Positions 43,501-50,286 of a stretch of 64,000 nt of DNA are shown here, piece by piece; the stretch's first letter is position 1, and each line of letters starts with the position of its first letter. The notes under the pieces were generated by a model. It was not told where the DNA came from. It made no database searches and saw only the letters and a list, made by a program, of their open reading frames with translations. The stretch is from the NCBI GenBank assembly GCA_910587825.1, contig CAJUNJ010000005.1:6312-70311 (forward strand), read 5' to 3'. Source of the DNA: an uncultured Christensenellaceae bacterium (lineage in GTDB: Bacteria; Bacillota; Clostridia; Christensenellales; Borkfalkiaceae). A program made the translations under genes and the position numbers.

Positions 43501-44224
43501 ATACGACAACCTCGGCGTGACCGTCCCTAATGCAAGTGCGGTAACCTATGCCGTCACTTTCGGAAGTGGGCGCAATAACCGTAACCACTTCGCCGTAAGT
43601 ATGTACGTGGAACGCTCCGGGAAGGTTTATTACGGTAGGCCGCTTTGAAGAGTCGGTATAAGTTACCGTAAGCGTCGTACCGTCTGTGCTAAGCGAAATG
43701 TCCGCAATGCCTACGCCCTGTCCGCCCGCAAGCGAAGCAAGCCACTGCGCCTCGTCCATAACAAGCGCGTCGGGGTTCTCTTTCTTTGTTTCTTCAACAT
43801 AAATTTCGTATGCCGACTTACCGTTTGTTCCCTTTGTGCCGACAAGCGAAGCAAGCCACTGCGCTTCGTCGCCTTCATATTCGGGATTGGCTTCACAGTA
43901 CTGCTCGTAAGCCGAAAGGCCGTTTTCGCCCACAAGCGAAGCAAGCCACTGCGCCTGTGTACCGGTAAAACCGTTTTCCACCGCTATTTCGTAAGCCGAT
44001 TTTCCGTTTGCGCCGGGCTGTCCGTCGTTACCGCCGTTTACAAGAATGCTTTCAAGCCACTTTTCGTAAGTTAACGCATTCTCGCCCGCGTTTTGCGCAT
44101 AGGTCTGGTAAAGGGAGTAAATGGCGCTGTCGTGCTTATCACCGCCGCAAGCCGACAAACCGACTGCAAGCGTAGAAGCGCAAGTTAACGACAAAAGCGC
44201 GATTAACAATCTCTTCTTTTTCAT
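40562..44224 (-). CDS. Large surface lipoprotein with AQWLASL repeats (1,220 aa)
   Basis: A signal peptide ends in lipobox L-S-A-C (Cys about 26). Residues about 35-170 hold three clear and one diverged copy of a module built as G-x-x-G-K-S-A-Y-E ... A-Q-W-L-A-S-L, each joined by short collagen-like G-x-x-G spacers. Beta-sandwich domains follow. Several resemble carboxypeptidase-regulatory or Cna-B-like folds (V-T-V-Y-A-x-D-G-S-T-P-L-E-G-V-T-V and later V-K-V-T-I-E-G-K-E-Y-T-T-D-E-N-G), typical of stalks on surface proteins. No sortase motif. Strong Shine-Dalgarno AAGGAG and its own promoter. Adhesin or glycan-binding stalk is a reasonable guess, not shown. Confidence 0.85.
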   Translation of the reverse strand: MKKKRLLIALLSLTCASTLAVGLSACGGDKHDSAIYSLYQTYAQNAGENALTYEKWLESILVNGGNDGQPGANGKSAYEIAVENGFTGTQAQWLASLVGENGLSAYEQYCEANPEYEGDEAQWLASLVGTKGTNGKSAYEIYVEETKKENPDALVMDEAQWLASLAGGQGVGIADISLSTDGTTLTVTYTDSSKRPTVINLPGAFHVHTYGEVVTVIAPTSESDGIGYRTCIRDGHAEVVVLPQLGYNVTVYAEDGSTPLEGVTVTINGAHGETDENGKIKVTGFGEFGKYPVNLSGYGDDYHYFAVYTSVESTSFNITLAKILNEGDNIDHEGKYAAEFNDWEGNGTWELNEVKHITVGKEGEDAKYNFSFTTGNILINSRYYYYNSPDCFVIANSEFKEVELMMTGSDTGSARPDPLYMQVNVTTGSVPARGTADNPIAVKPGKNTATAIDGKYYFTFKHVALTENNNPGDLIFTFGEDTTLAVVMGDTEHNVVSGEVIPNLNKYANYSLIARPSAANTSGEVNFTAGIEYGAGKWLATAYEINELSDNTIERAVDGVAYFKYTPATDETAVLALTGGLHITVYENPSFTEQLSNEFASVNNGGRVILNLTGGKDYYFEYNATSQESQSSFVLRAMNESDAGLNPATAIPLESGTPANAIKGSVAFELYYKVVLSEYSTVTFAINNNTSAYLSQRIDFYADKDCKQSLGGKRGNSYSVPAEAGTVYIKLSVTYAGGEYDLVPTVTVTKIENVDYKVTLTDTTGGKPAGITVNLGTYDQSGAFTQISTGTSDENGVVTFADVKPLTGYDIVPVLTDTNYVFSSDLTTVFGRNEYTIRLGVYFDYTVTVYAPVPEDNESEEVTHGDALANVKVTIEGKEYTTDENGQFTVKLLHGRTYGYTLAGYDKALYAAPETRSFSAAGTAEARTAEIVFAHAVKANNELLGEHKLTLEGGAVALTVTEKNIYAVTGFSGNLDFSVNGTGREEFEGLVSNRYHNGFVIELNANDVLKVWGVERGDNTLQDLTTFTVSQYKQNTDNLLGNHDIGVYKQTADVLTVAEDGVYIVTTQLIVGFAGFSVNEQDMAEYDKELYEVSPDWSTITITLKAGDKFSVWAKGNEGDLPPIARYTVTAAPKEVALETDTNYTLAKSLGDSDIYVVGEAGNYYFVDNQYDGLTIVVNGIVKQLKNMGETLALNAGDKVQVYATSGEYAWATTFKVTKK

Positions 44225-44335
44225 AGTTGTTCTCCTTTTTGTTTTGCGGAAAAGCCGTCTTCGGATTCTGTTTTGGCGATAAAAGCAAGTAGGAACGCTA
44301 AACCGATTTTCCGTATAATTATTTATATTACAGGT

Positions 44336-44364
44336 ATTATATCACTAAACTTTCACAAAATCAA
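44336..44364 (-). promoter_or_regulatory. Promoter of the large lipoprotein gene
   Basis: Minus-strand -35 TTGATT (44359-44364), 17-bp spacer, extended -10 TGATATAAT with TATAAT at 44336-44341. It gives a leader of about 105 nt whose ends (CGGAAAA near 44300 and TTTTCCG near 44250) can pair. The rest of the 309-bp gap 44225-44533 is A/T-rich with the sigG terminator. Confidence 0.8.
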
Positions 44365-44500
44365 GGGGTTTTTGCATAAAAATTAAATTTTATAAGTTTA
44401 TACGGTATAAATATTAATTATGCGACACTTTTTACGCATAAAATTTACTTAATATTTCTGCATTGCCAATATAATGCAACCTTGAAATTTTAATAATAAA

Positions 44501-44530
44501 AATAAAATCCCCTGCGTCGGGGATTTTATT
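44501..44530. terminator. Terminator of sigG
   Basis: A 12-bp stem AATAAAATCCCC / GGGGATTTTATT with a 6-nt loop and T-runs on both sides, 3 nt past the sigG stop. Confidence 0.88.
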
Positions 44531-44533
44531 TTT

Positions 44534-45304
44534 TTAAGATATACAGCCCTTAATTTGTTTTAACGCCGTTTTTTCAAGGCGGGATACCTGCGCCTGTGAT
44601 ATGCCGACTTCGCGGGAAATTTCGGTTTGCGTCTTACCCTCGAAGTACCTTAAATAAAGTATCTTCTTCTCCCTGCCTTCAAGGCGTGAAATCGCCTCGT
44701 AAAGCGCGGCTTTTTCAGTCCACACCTCGTCGTTGTTCTTGACGTCGAAAATCTGGTCCATCAAAAGCAGCGTGTCGCCCGATTTATTGTACACGGGCTC
44801 GTACAAAGACACGGGGTCTGAAATCGCATCCAAAGCGTATGCAACTTCGGATACGGCAATGTTCATTTCCCTTGCTATTTTGTCGTAAGTCACGTCCTCG
44901 TCGTCGACTTCCAATTTTTCGCGTACTTTCAATACCTGATACGCCGTGTCGCGTATGCTTCTTGAAACGCGCAAGCTGTTGCCGTCCCTCAAATATCTCT
45001 TTATTTCCCCTAAAATCATAGGAACGGCGTAAGTGGAAAATCTTACCCCGACGGACACGTCAAAGTTGTCTATTGCTTTGATAAGCCCCACGCAACCTGC
45101 CTGAAATACGTCGTCGGCATTGGCGTTTTTTGCCCAAAACCTTCTTACAAGCGACAAAACAAGCCTGAGGTTGCCTGTTATAAAACGCTCGCGCGCGCGT
45201 TCGTCGCCCGCTTTCAGCGCAAGCATAAGCTCCTGCTGTTCCTTTGCGGACAGCAACGGAAGCCCCGAAGTGTCCACTCCGCAAATTACTACTTTCTGTA
45301 ACAT
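44534..45304 (-). CDS. sigG: RNA polymerase sporulation sigma factor G
   Basis: 256 residues. The N-terminal V-I-C-G-V-D-T-S-G-L-P-L-L is the sigma-G hallmark. Region 2 has L-R-L-V-L-S-L-V-R-R-F and F-S-T-Y-A-V-P-M-I-L-G-E-I-K-R-Y-L-R-D. Region 4 has Q-T-E-I-S-R-E-V-G-I-S-Q-A-Q-V-S-R-L-E. Sigma-G directs late forespore genes. It follows sigE by 42 nt, the standard spoIIGA-sigE-sigG order. Shine-Dalgarno GGGGGG. Confidence 0.96.
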   Translation of the reverse strand: MLQKVVICGVDTSGLPLLSAKEQQELMLALKAGDERARERFITGNLRLVLSLVRRFWAKNANADDVFQAGCVGLIKAIDNFDVSVGVRFSTYAVPMILGEIKRYLRDGNSLRVSRSIRDTAYQVLKVREKLEVDDEDVTYDKIAREMNIAVSEVAYALDAISDPVSLYEPVYNKSGDTLLLMDQIFDVKNNDEVWTEKAALYEAISRLEGREKKILYLRYFEGKTQTEISREVGISQAQVSRLEKTALKQIKGCIS

Positions 45305-45346
45305 ATTTAACCCCCCTTTTCGGAATATGTACAGAAGTTGTTGCGG

Positions 45347-46042
45347 TCAGATTTGTTTGGATATGTCTTTTTTAAGTTTTGAAATTATTTTCTTTTCAAG
45401 CCTCGATATGTAACTTTGCGAAATGCCAAGCGTATCGGCGACGTCCTTCTGGGTCATCTCTTCCCCGCCGTCAAGGGCAAAGCGCATACGCATAATCTTT
45501 TGCTCCCTTGCCGAAAGTTTGGAAAGCGAAGCGCGTAAAAGCTCGCGTTCGACCCCGCCTTCTATGTCAGAATAGACACTGTCCGCGTCCGTGCCCATTA
45601 CGTCCGACAATAAAAGCTCGTTCCCCTCCCAGTCGGTGTTTAACGGTTCGTCGAAGCTTACTTCCTGTTTAAGACGGGACATACGCCTTAAATACATTAA
45701 AATTTCGTTTTCGATACACCGCGAAGCGTAAGTGGCAAGCTTGATATTCTTGTCCGACTTAAAGGAGTTTATAGCCTTGATAAGCCCAATCGTGCCGACC
45801 GACACCAAATCGTCGCCGTCCACGCCCGAACCCTCGAATTTTTTGGCTATGTAAACAACCAACCTGAGATTGTGTTCTACAAGGTCTGACTTGGCGCGTT
45901 CGTCTCCGCTTTCCAAAAGGGAAATTTTATCGCTTTCCTCTTCCTGCGACAGCGGAAGGGGCAAGGCCTCTGTTCCGCAAATGTAGTCAAGCGTATTCCT
46001 GCCGAAAATGAGAGCCAACAAATGCTTTATTTTTTCAAACAT
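45347..46042 (-). CDS. sigE: RNA polymerase sporulation sigma factor E (pro-form)
   Basis: 231 residues. An N-terminal hydrophobic pro-sequence (about 1-25, H-L-L-A-L-I-F-G-R) is removed by SpoIIGA. Region 2 has N-L-R-L-V-V-Y-I-A-K-K-F and L-A-T-Y-A-S-R-C-I-E-N-E-I-L-M-Y-L-R. Region 4 contains T-Q-K-D-V-A-D-T-L-G-I-S-Q-S-Y-I-S-R-L-E-K-K. Sigma-E runs early mother-cell transcription. The start abuts the spoIIGA stop. Confidence 0.96.
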   Translation of the reverse strand: MFEKIKHLLALIFGRNTLDYICGTEALPLPLSQEEESDKISLLESGDERAKSDLVEHNLRLVVYIAKKFEGSGVDGDDLVSVGTIGLIKAINSFKSDKNIKLATYASRCIENEILMYLRRMSRLKQEVSFDEPLNTDWEGNELLLSDVMGTDADSVYSDIEGGVERELLRASLSKLSAREQKIMRMRFALDGGEEMTQKDVADTLGISQSYISRLEKKIISKLKKDISKQI

Positions 46043-46825
46043 TCAATCCTCCATTAAGTCGGGGTGAAGTACCGCTCCGCCAGAAGCGTAAGGGCTTATC
46101 CCGATTTTTACGTCCTTTACGGTATTAATCTTTTCGCCTTTGCGTATCTCGATTTTATCTGCGGTGAAGACTTTAAGTTTTTTACTGCCTGCAACAGTAT
46201 GTATTTTTACGCTGTCTTTTATACTGCTTTCGTCAATTAATTTTATTGCGGAAGTTAATGGTATTACGCTTACGGGCTGTCCCGAAAAATAGACCTTGTT
46301 GCCGCTGTCGTAAAACCCCGAAAGCTGTACGCTTTTTTCCTTGAAGTAAATTTTGCACGCGACGGCGGTCTTGTCCGTCTTTTTAAGCTTTGACGCAAGC
46401 TTGCGGGCAAATATTACCGTAAGCAACCCGCCGAAAGCGGGTATTCCTATCGGCACGGAAGAAAGCATATAGCCCCCGCCCGCCGAATAGTCCCAGCCCG
46501 CCAGCGTGAACACGGCGATAAGCGCACCGCCGAGTACAAACGTAAAGCCCGAAAATACCGCCGTTAATTTAAAATATGCTTTAATACCGTTAAACTTGCC
46601 CCCTATCAGACAAATTGCAAGACCCGACAGCAATTTAATTATTATCTGCCACACACCCTTTAACCCGAAAAGGGGAAATGCAACGGCAAAACAGGCGCCG
46701 AAAACAGAAGCCGTAACTATCCGCCGCAAGCCGGCGGGGTTTTTGCAGACGAGTTTTGCACAGTACAGAAGCGTGAAGTCCATACAGAAGTTTTCAAGCA
46801 GGGCAAGCTCTATCCAAACCTGCAT
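46043..46825 (-). CDS. spoIIGA: Sigma-E processing peptidase SpoIIGA
   Basis: 260 residues from the ATG at 46825. Its first residues (V-W-I-E-L-A-L-L-E-N-F-C-M-D) align with the start of B. subtilis SpoIIGA. A longer frame from 46867 would begin next to the upstream terminator and has no ribosome site. Five transmembrane segments (about 5-140) precede a protease domain with the aspartyl motif Y-D-S-G-N (Asp about 173). SpoIIGA cleaves pro-sigma-E in response to a forespore signal. A Spo0A box and a -10 hexamer lie just upstream, and the -10 is 10 nt from the ATG with no Shine-Dalgarno. Confidence 0.93.
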   Translation of the reverse strand: MQVWIELALLENFCMDFTLLYCAKLVCKNPAGLRRIVTASVFGACFAVAFPLFGLKGVWQIIIKLLSGLAICLIGGKFNGIKAYFKLTAVFSGFTFVLGGALIAVFTLAGWDYSAGGGYMLSSVPIGIPAFGGLLTVIFARKLASKLKKTDKTAVACKIYFKEKSVQLSGFYDSGNKVYFSGQPVSVIPLTSAIKLIDESSIKDSVKIHTVAGSKKLKVFTADKIEIRKGEKINTVKDVKIGISPYASGGAVLHPDLMED

Positions 46826-46835
46826 TGCAAAAGGT

Positions 46836-46860
46836 ATTGTAAAGCTTAAAGGCTGTCGAA
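46836..46860 (-). promoter_or_regulatory. Spo0A-type promoter of spoIIGA-sigE-sigG
   Basis: A perfect 0A box TGTCGAA (plus strand 46854-46860) lies over the -35 region, and -10 TACAAT is at 46836-46841 on the minus strand. No good -35 exists at 17 bp, as expected for a Spo0A-activated sigma-A promoter such as B. subtilis spoIIG. Confidence 0.65.
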
Positions 46861-46870
46861 AAAACAAAAT

Positions 46871-46901
46871 AAACGCCGAAAAAGCATTTATTTCGGCGTT
46901 T
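46871..46901 (-). terminator. Terminator upstream of spoIIGA
   Basis: An 11-bp perfect stem AAACGCCGAAA / TTTCGGCGTTT with a 9-nt loop and a T-rich tail on the minus strand. It ends the 46966-47253 transcript and insulates spoIIGA. Confidence 0.8.
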
Positions 46902-46965
46902 GTATTTTAATATGTACTCTGTTATACGTTTATTTCAAGCCCTCGAAACGTATCGCGGAGTTTAT

Positions 46966-47253
46966 TTAATCTTTTCTTTCCTGTTCTTTTCTTTCCTTAT
47001 ACATCCGGTTAAGGGAGCTTGCAATTATGGATAAATAATATACGATAAGGCTAAAAATCGCAAATACGATATAAATCATTGTAAACGGCACGATTTGTCC
47101 CATTACTTCATATCCGTGTCCGCCTTCAAGTCTGTATACTTCCATTGCCCATACCATAAGCAATATATAAGCCACAATATTTACAGCAAGAAGTATTAAT
47201 TTTCTGCAATGGGTTTTTAAAAAATTTTTAATTTTAAGCTTTTTATCATTCAT
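46966..47253 (-). CDS. Small membrane protein, two transmembrane segments
   Basis: 95 residues. Basic N-terminus, hydrophobic segments at about 18-38 and 55-78, and a basic charged tail (R-K-E-Q-E-R-K-D). Shine-Dalgarno AAGGAG. No family was recognised. It faces an XRE gene whose product also has a transmembrane segment, with about 326 bp of mostly non-coding DNA between them. Confidence 0.7.
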   Translation of the reverse strand: MNDKKLKIKNFLKTHCRKLILLAVNIVAYILLMVWAMEVYRLEGGHGYEVMGQIVPFTMIYIVFAIFSLIVYYLSIIASSLNRMYKERKEQERKD

Positions 47254-47265
47254 AATTTTCTCCTT

Positions 47266-47436
47266 TTAATATTCGAATCCGGGAAGGTCGATTTCAACCT
47301 GCCATTTCTTCTCTGTATTAGATAGCGTTAATCCGCCTGCAATGGTACCGTTTGAATTCATAGTAATTGAAACCGAACCTTTAACATAGTAAAGCCTACA
47401 ATAGAGTTCGAAATAAGTTTTTTGTGTTTCATAGAA
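47266..47436 (-). pseudogene. Possible gene remnant or frameshifted small gene
   Basis: An open stretch of 56 codons ends E-I-D-L-P-G-F-E-Y-stop, 13 nt before the start of the small membrane protein gene, with sensible composition (Y-Y-V-K-G-S-V-S-I-T-M-N-S-N-G). It has no start codon of its own, being closed by TGA at its 5' side. An ATG at 47446 in another frame would join it after a one-base shift. Either a decayed gene or a coincidence; the rest of the 47254-47579 gap holds only the XRE promoter. Confidence 0.35.
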
Positions 47437-47545
47437 TCAGTCCCATTTTTTTATTTTGATACTTAAAGTGTAACACCTAACAGTAAATATGTCAATAGCA
47501 AAACGATAAAAGGCTGTCCCTATTTTGTCCCAAAGTATTTTTTTG

Positions 47546-47573
47546 TTGCATTTAAGGTAAGAACTGCTATAAT
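47546..47573 (+). promoter_or_regulatory. Promoter of the membrane-tethered XRE gene (leaderless)
   Basis: -35 TTGCAT (47546-47551), 16-bp spacer, perfect -10 TATAAT (47568-47573). The ATG at 47580 is 6 nt from the -10, at the expected transcription start. Confidence 0.75.
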
Positions 47574-47579
47574 ATAAGT

Positions 47580-47909
47580 ATGAAAAAAATCCCCGGCAAT
47601 TTTTTGAGAAAACTGCGGGAAAGCAAAGGCTGTTCGTTACGCGACTTTTCCGAAAAAATTTACATATCTAAATCTTCGATACAGCGATGGGAAAAAACTT
47701 ATTTGCCGAACGACGAAGAAATATTAAAAAAAATTGCCGACGTCTTTGAAATGACCGTCGACGAAATGTATGAAAAATCTATTGAAGAAAAAATTACCAA
47801 ACCATCAGAAAAACAGCTTACCGAAATGCAATTCGGAATTAAAGGTCTTGCGTTTGTTTTGATTTTTTTGGCAGTTTTTGTGTTGTTATTTATTTTGATT
47901 AACAAATAA
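47580..47909 (+). CDS. XRE-family regulator with C-terminal membrane anchor
   Basis: 109 residues. A Cro/CI-type helix-turn-helix (about 5-60: L-R-E-S-K-G-C-S-L-R-D-F-S, then S-K-S-S-I-Q-R-W-E) is followed by a short charged linker and one transmembrane segment (about 86-107). Tail-anchored HTH proteins of this type occur in Bacillota and may sense membrane state. No Shine-Dalgarno; the message is predicted to be leaderless. A hairpin follows at 47928. Confidence 0.85.
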   Translation: MKKIPGNFLRKLRESKGCSLRDFSEKIYISKSSIQRWEKTYLPNDEEILKKIADVFEMTVDEMYEKSIEEKITKPSEKQLTEMQFGIKGLAFVLIFLAVFVLLFILINK

Positions 47910-47927
47910 TATTCAACTTTAATTTTT

Positions 47928-47957
47928 ATCTGCGGACGGCGGATGTCGTCCGCAGAT
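47928..47957. terminator. Bidirectional terminator between the XRE gene and dusB
   Basis: An 11-bp perfect stem ATCTGCGGACG / CGTCCGCAGAT with an 8-nt loop, T-rich on both outer sides. Confidence 0.75.
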
Positions 47958-47960
47958 ATT

Positions 47961-48902
47961 TTATAAATCCAAACTATTCAAGATATCTTTTACTTCCTGC
48001 GTGGTTGCGGCTTGAAAAAGTTTTACGCGGACGCAAGAAGAATTTTTTGTTCCCTTCAAATAAAAGGCAATCATCTTGCGCATAAACACGCAGGCAAACC
48101 GTTCGCCGTAAAGCGCAAGCGTATCTTCAAGCTGTTTTAAAATCAGCCCCTTTTTGTCAGGGACTTCCCCGCCCGTTATTTCGGCAAACAGCCAGGGCGA
48201 ATACATTGCTCCCCTTGCCACGGCTACGCCGTCCGCACCCGTTTTTTCAATAAGGTTTTCCGCGTCGGCTTTACTGAACACCCCGCCGTTTGCTATGACG
48301 GGAATTACGACCGAATTTTTCGCACGGGCAACGGCGTCGAAATCTACTTCGCCCGCATATATTTTATCGCGCGTTCTGCCGTGAACGGTTATCATATCCG
48401 CGCCCGCGCCTTCGCACATACGCGCAAATTCGCACACGTTAATATGTTGTGCGTCAAGCCCTATACGGAACTTTACGGACACAGTCTTACCGCTTTTTTT
48501 GACAGAAGAAATTATCTTTTCCGCAAGCGGTAAATTGTTCATAAGCGCGCTTCCCTCGCCGTTGTTGTAAATTTTCGGCATCGGACAGCCCATATTTATG
48601 TCCACAATATCAAACGGCGCAACAGCGCAGCTTTCGGCGGCGCGGCGCATAATCTGCGGGTCGCTTCCGAACAGCTGACAAGCCTTTATTCCGCCGTAAT
48701 CCGCAGGTACGTAAAGTAAATCTTCCGTCTTTTCGTTTGCGTAACAAAGCCCCTTGGCGCTGACCATTTCGGTTACGGTAAGCCCTGCGCCCAAACCGTA
48801 ACACATACTTCTGAAAACGGCGTTAGTATAGCCCGCAAGCGGGGCGAGAAATACGTTGTTCGGCGTTTCGAGATTGCCGATTTTAATTTTCTTTAACTGC
48901 AT
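47961..48902 (-). CDS. dusB: tRNA-dihydrouridine synthase
   Basis: 313 residues, TIM-barrel flavoprotein. N-terminal L-A-P-L-A-G-Y-T-N near 20, D-I-N-M-G-C-P-M-P-K near 98 with the catalytic Cys, and the FMN-binding V-H-G-R-T and N-G-G-V-F segments. It reduces uridines in the tRNA D-loop with NADPH. It overlaps mazG by 20 nt, so it is the last gene of a spoVT-spoVB-mazG-dusB run. Confidence 0.95.
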   Translation of the reverse strand: MQLKKIKIGNLETPNNVFLAPLAGYTNAVFRSMCYGLGAGLTVTEMVSAKGLCYANEKTEDLLYVPADYGGIKACQLFGSDPQIMRRAAESCAVAPFDIVDINMGCPMPKIYNNGEGSALMNNLPLAEKIISSVKKSGKTVSVKFRIGLDAQHINVCEFARMCEGAGADMITVHGRTRDKIYAGEVDFDAVARAKNSVVIPVIANGGVFSKADAENLIEKTGADGVAVARGAMYSPWLFAEITGGEVPDKKGLILKQLEDTLALYGERFACVFMRKMIAFYLKGTKNSSCVRVKLFQAATTQEVKDILNSLDL

Positions 48903-50286
48903 TTTTTGCCGCTTCCCAATACCCGTCCAACTCTCTTTCGCCCAGCTTGGTAATATCCTTGCCGTCGGCGATTACAAGTTTTTCACACTCTATAAACCTT
49001 TTTGTGAATTTATTTACGGAAGCACGCAAAGCTTCTTCGCAGTCGGCACCCGCAAGACGGCAGACGTTTACGGCAGAAAACAGTACGTCGCCCGCTTCGT
49101 CCGCAATGCAAGATTTATCGCCCGATTTCACCGCTTCAAGCAGTTCTTTTACTTCACTTTCAAGCCTTATGGCGGCAGCTTGGGGATTTGCAAAATCCAT
49201 ACCAGACTTACCGGCGCGTTTTTGCACTTTCTGCGCGCGCATACACGCGGGGAAGTTTTTGGGGACGGCTTCGACGGTTTCCCCGAAAGTCGTCTGATGT
49301 TTTTCTAACGTCTTGTTCTTTTCCCACACGCCCAAAGCCTCTCCACAGTCGCCCGCCTTATCCTTACCGAAAATATGCGAGTGACGGAAGATAAGTTTTT
49401 TTACAAGCCTTGTCGCCGCGTCCGAACCGTCGAAAACGCCCTGTTCTTCTTTAAGCACTGCGTGGAACGCGGCTTGGAGAAGGACGTCGCCCGTTTCCTC
49501 TTCTATGCCGTCGTCGTCGCCGCGTTCTATTGCGTCGGCGAGTTCGTAAGCCTCTTCTATGACGTTGCCCTTAATGCTTTCGTTTGTCTGCACCCTGTCC
49601 CACGGACATCCGCCGGGCGCACGCAAAAGCTTAATTATTTTCTCTATATCGGCGTAGTCGTAACGCTCCTTGGTTAAAAATTGCCCCTCTTCGACGGCTA
49701 AGGAACATTCCGATGAATACTCTTTCTGTCTGTCTATTTCATAAACTTTTATTTTTACGGCTTTTCCGCCCGACACGAAAGTGCAGTCGGCTTCGTCGCC
49801 GAACAGTTTGCACAGTTTAAGCTTTACCTCGCCCGCTATGTATTCGCAGTCGATATCGTATACGACCGCGGCACGGCAGCTTTTTAAACCGTCTATGCCG
49901 TACGCCGACACCGAAGTATACTGCCCGCATTCAAGCCCGGCAAGCCCCGCCGTATACGCCGACTTTGGCACGCCTTCTATAATTTCGGTATCCTTATGCT
50001 TTTTAAGTATTATTCTGCATGCTTCGTCTTCGCACACCGCTCCGTCCACGCAATAGCATACGGGCGATACAGCCGAAGCTTTGATAACCGCCGAAGCTAA
50101 ATTTTTGTTTAACGTATCGAAGTTACGGCTTGATTTGAATACGCCGTCAAGCGTTTCTACGTCGAAGTTTTCAAGCCCTTCGAACGCCGACCGCGCCATA
50201 ATCTTTTGCGCGTTTTCAATGGCGTGTTCAGCCCGTAGCGTCCACCCGCTTTGCCGTGTACCCAATCCTATCAGAGTTATTTTCAT
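48883..50286 (-). CDS. mazG: MazG-type nucleotide pyrophosphohydrolase with N-terminal methylase-like domain (YabN)
   Basis: 467 residues from the ATG at 50286 (AAAGG 8 nt upstream). The N-terminal about 205 residues have the tetrapyrrole-methylase fold pattern (I-T-L-I-G-L-G) but are poorly conserved. Residues about 225-465 hold two MazG units, C-P-W-D ... E-E-A-Y-E-L and a second R-L-E-S-E-V-K-E-L-L. This is the YabN arrangement, and in B. subtilis yabN follows spoVT and yabM, as here. MazG enzymes hydrolyse aberrant or excess NTPs. The start lies inside spoVB. Confidence 0.92.
   Translation of the reverse strand: MKITLIGLGTRQSGWTLRAEHAIENAQKIMARSAFEGLENFDVETLDGVFKSSRNFDTLNKNLASAVIKASAVSPVCYCVDGAVCEDEACRIILKKHKDTEIIEGVPKSAYTAGLAGLECGQYTSVSAYGIDGLKSCRAAVVYDIDCEYIAGEVKLKLCKLFGDEADCTFVSGGKAVKIKVYEIDRQKEYSSECSLAVEEGQFLTKERYDYADIEKIIKLLRAPGGCPWDRVQTNESIKGNVIEEAYELADAIERGDDDGIEEETGDVLLQAAFHAVLKEEQGVFDGSDAATRLVKKLIFRHSHIFGKDKAGDCGEALGVWEKNKTLEKHQTTFGETVEAVPKNFPACMRAQKVQKRAGKSGMDFANPQAAAIRLESEVKELLEAVKSGDKSCIADEAGDVLFSAVNVCRLAGADCEEALRASVNKFTKRFIECEKLVIADGKDITKLGERELDGYWEAAKNAVKEN

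Noticed and set aside
44225..44330. Riboswitch in the leader of the 1,220-residue lipoprotein
   Set aside because: Ends of the leader can pair, but I could not match the sequence to any riboswitch class I know.
46826..46867. Longer spoIIGA start at 46867
   Set aside because: It adds residues not found in SpoIIGA, overlaps the Spo0A box and has no ribosome site.
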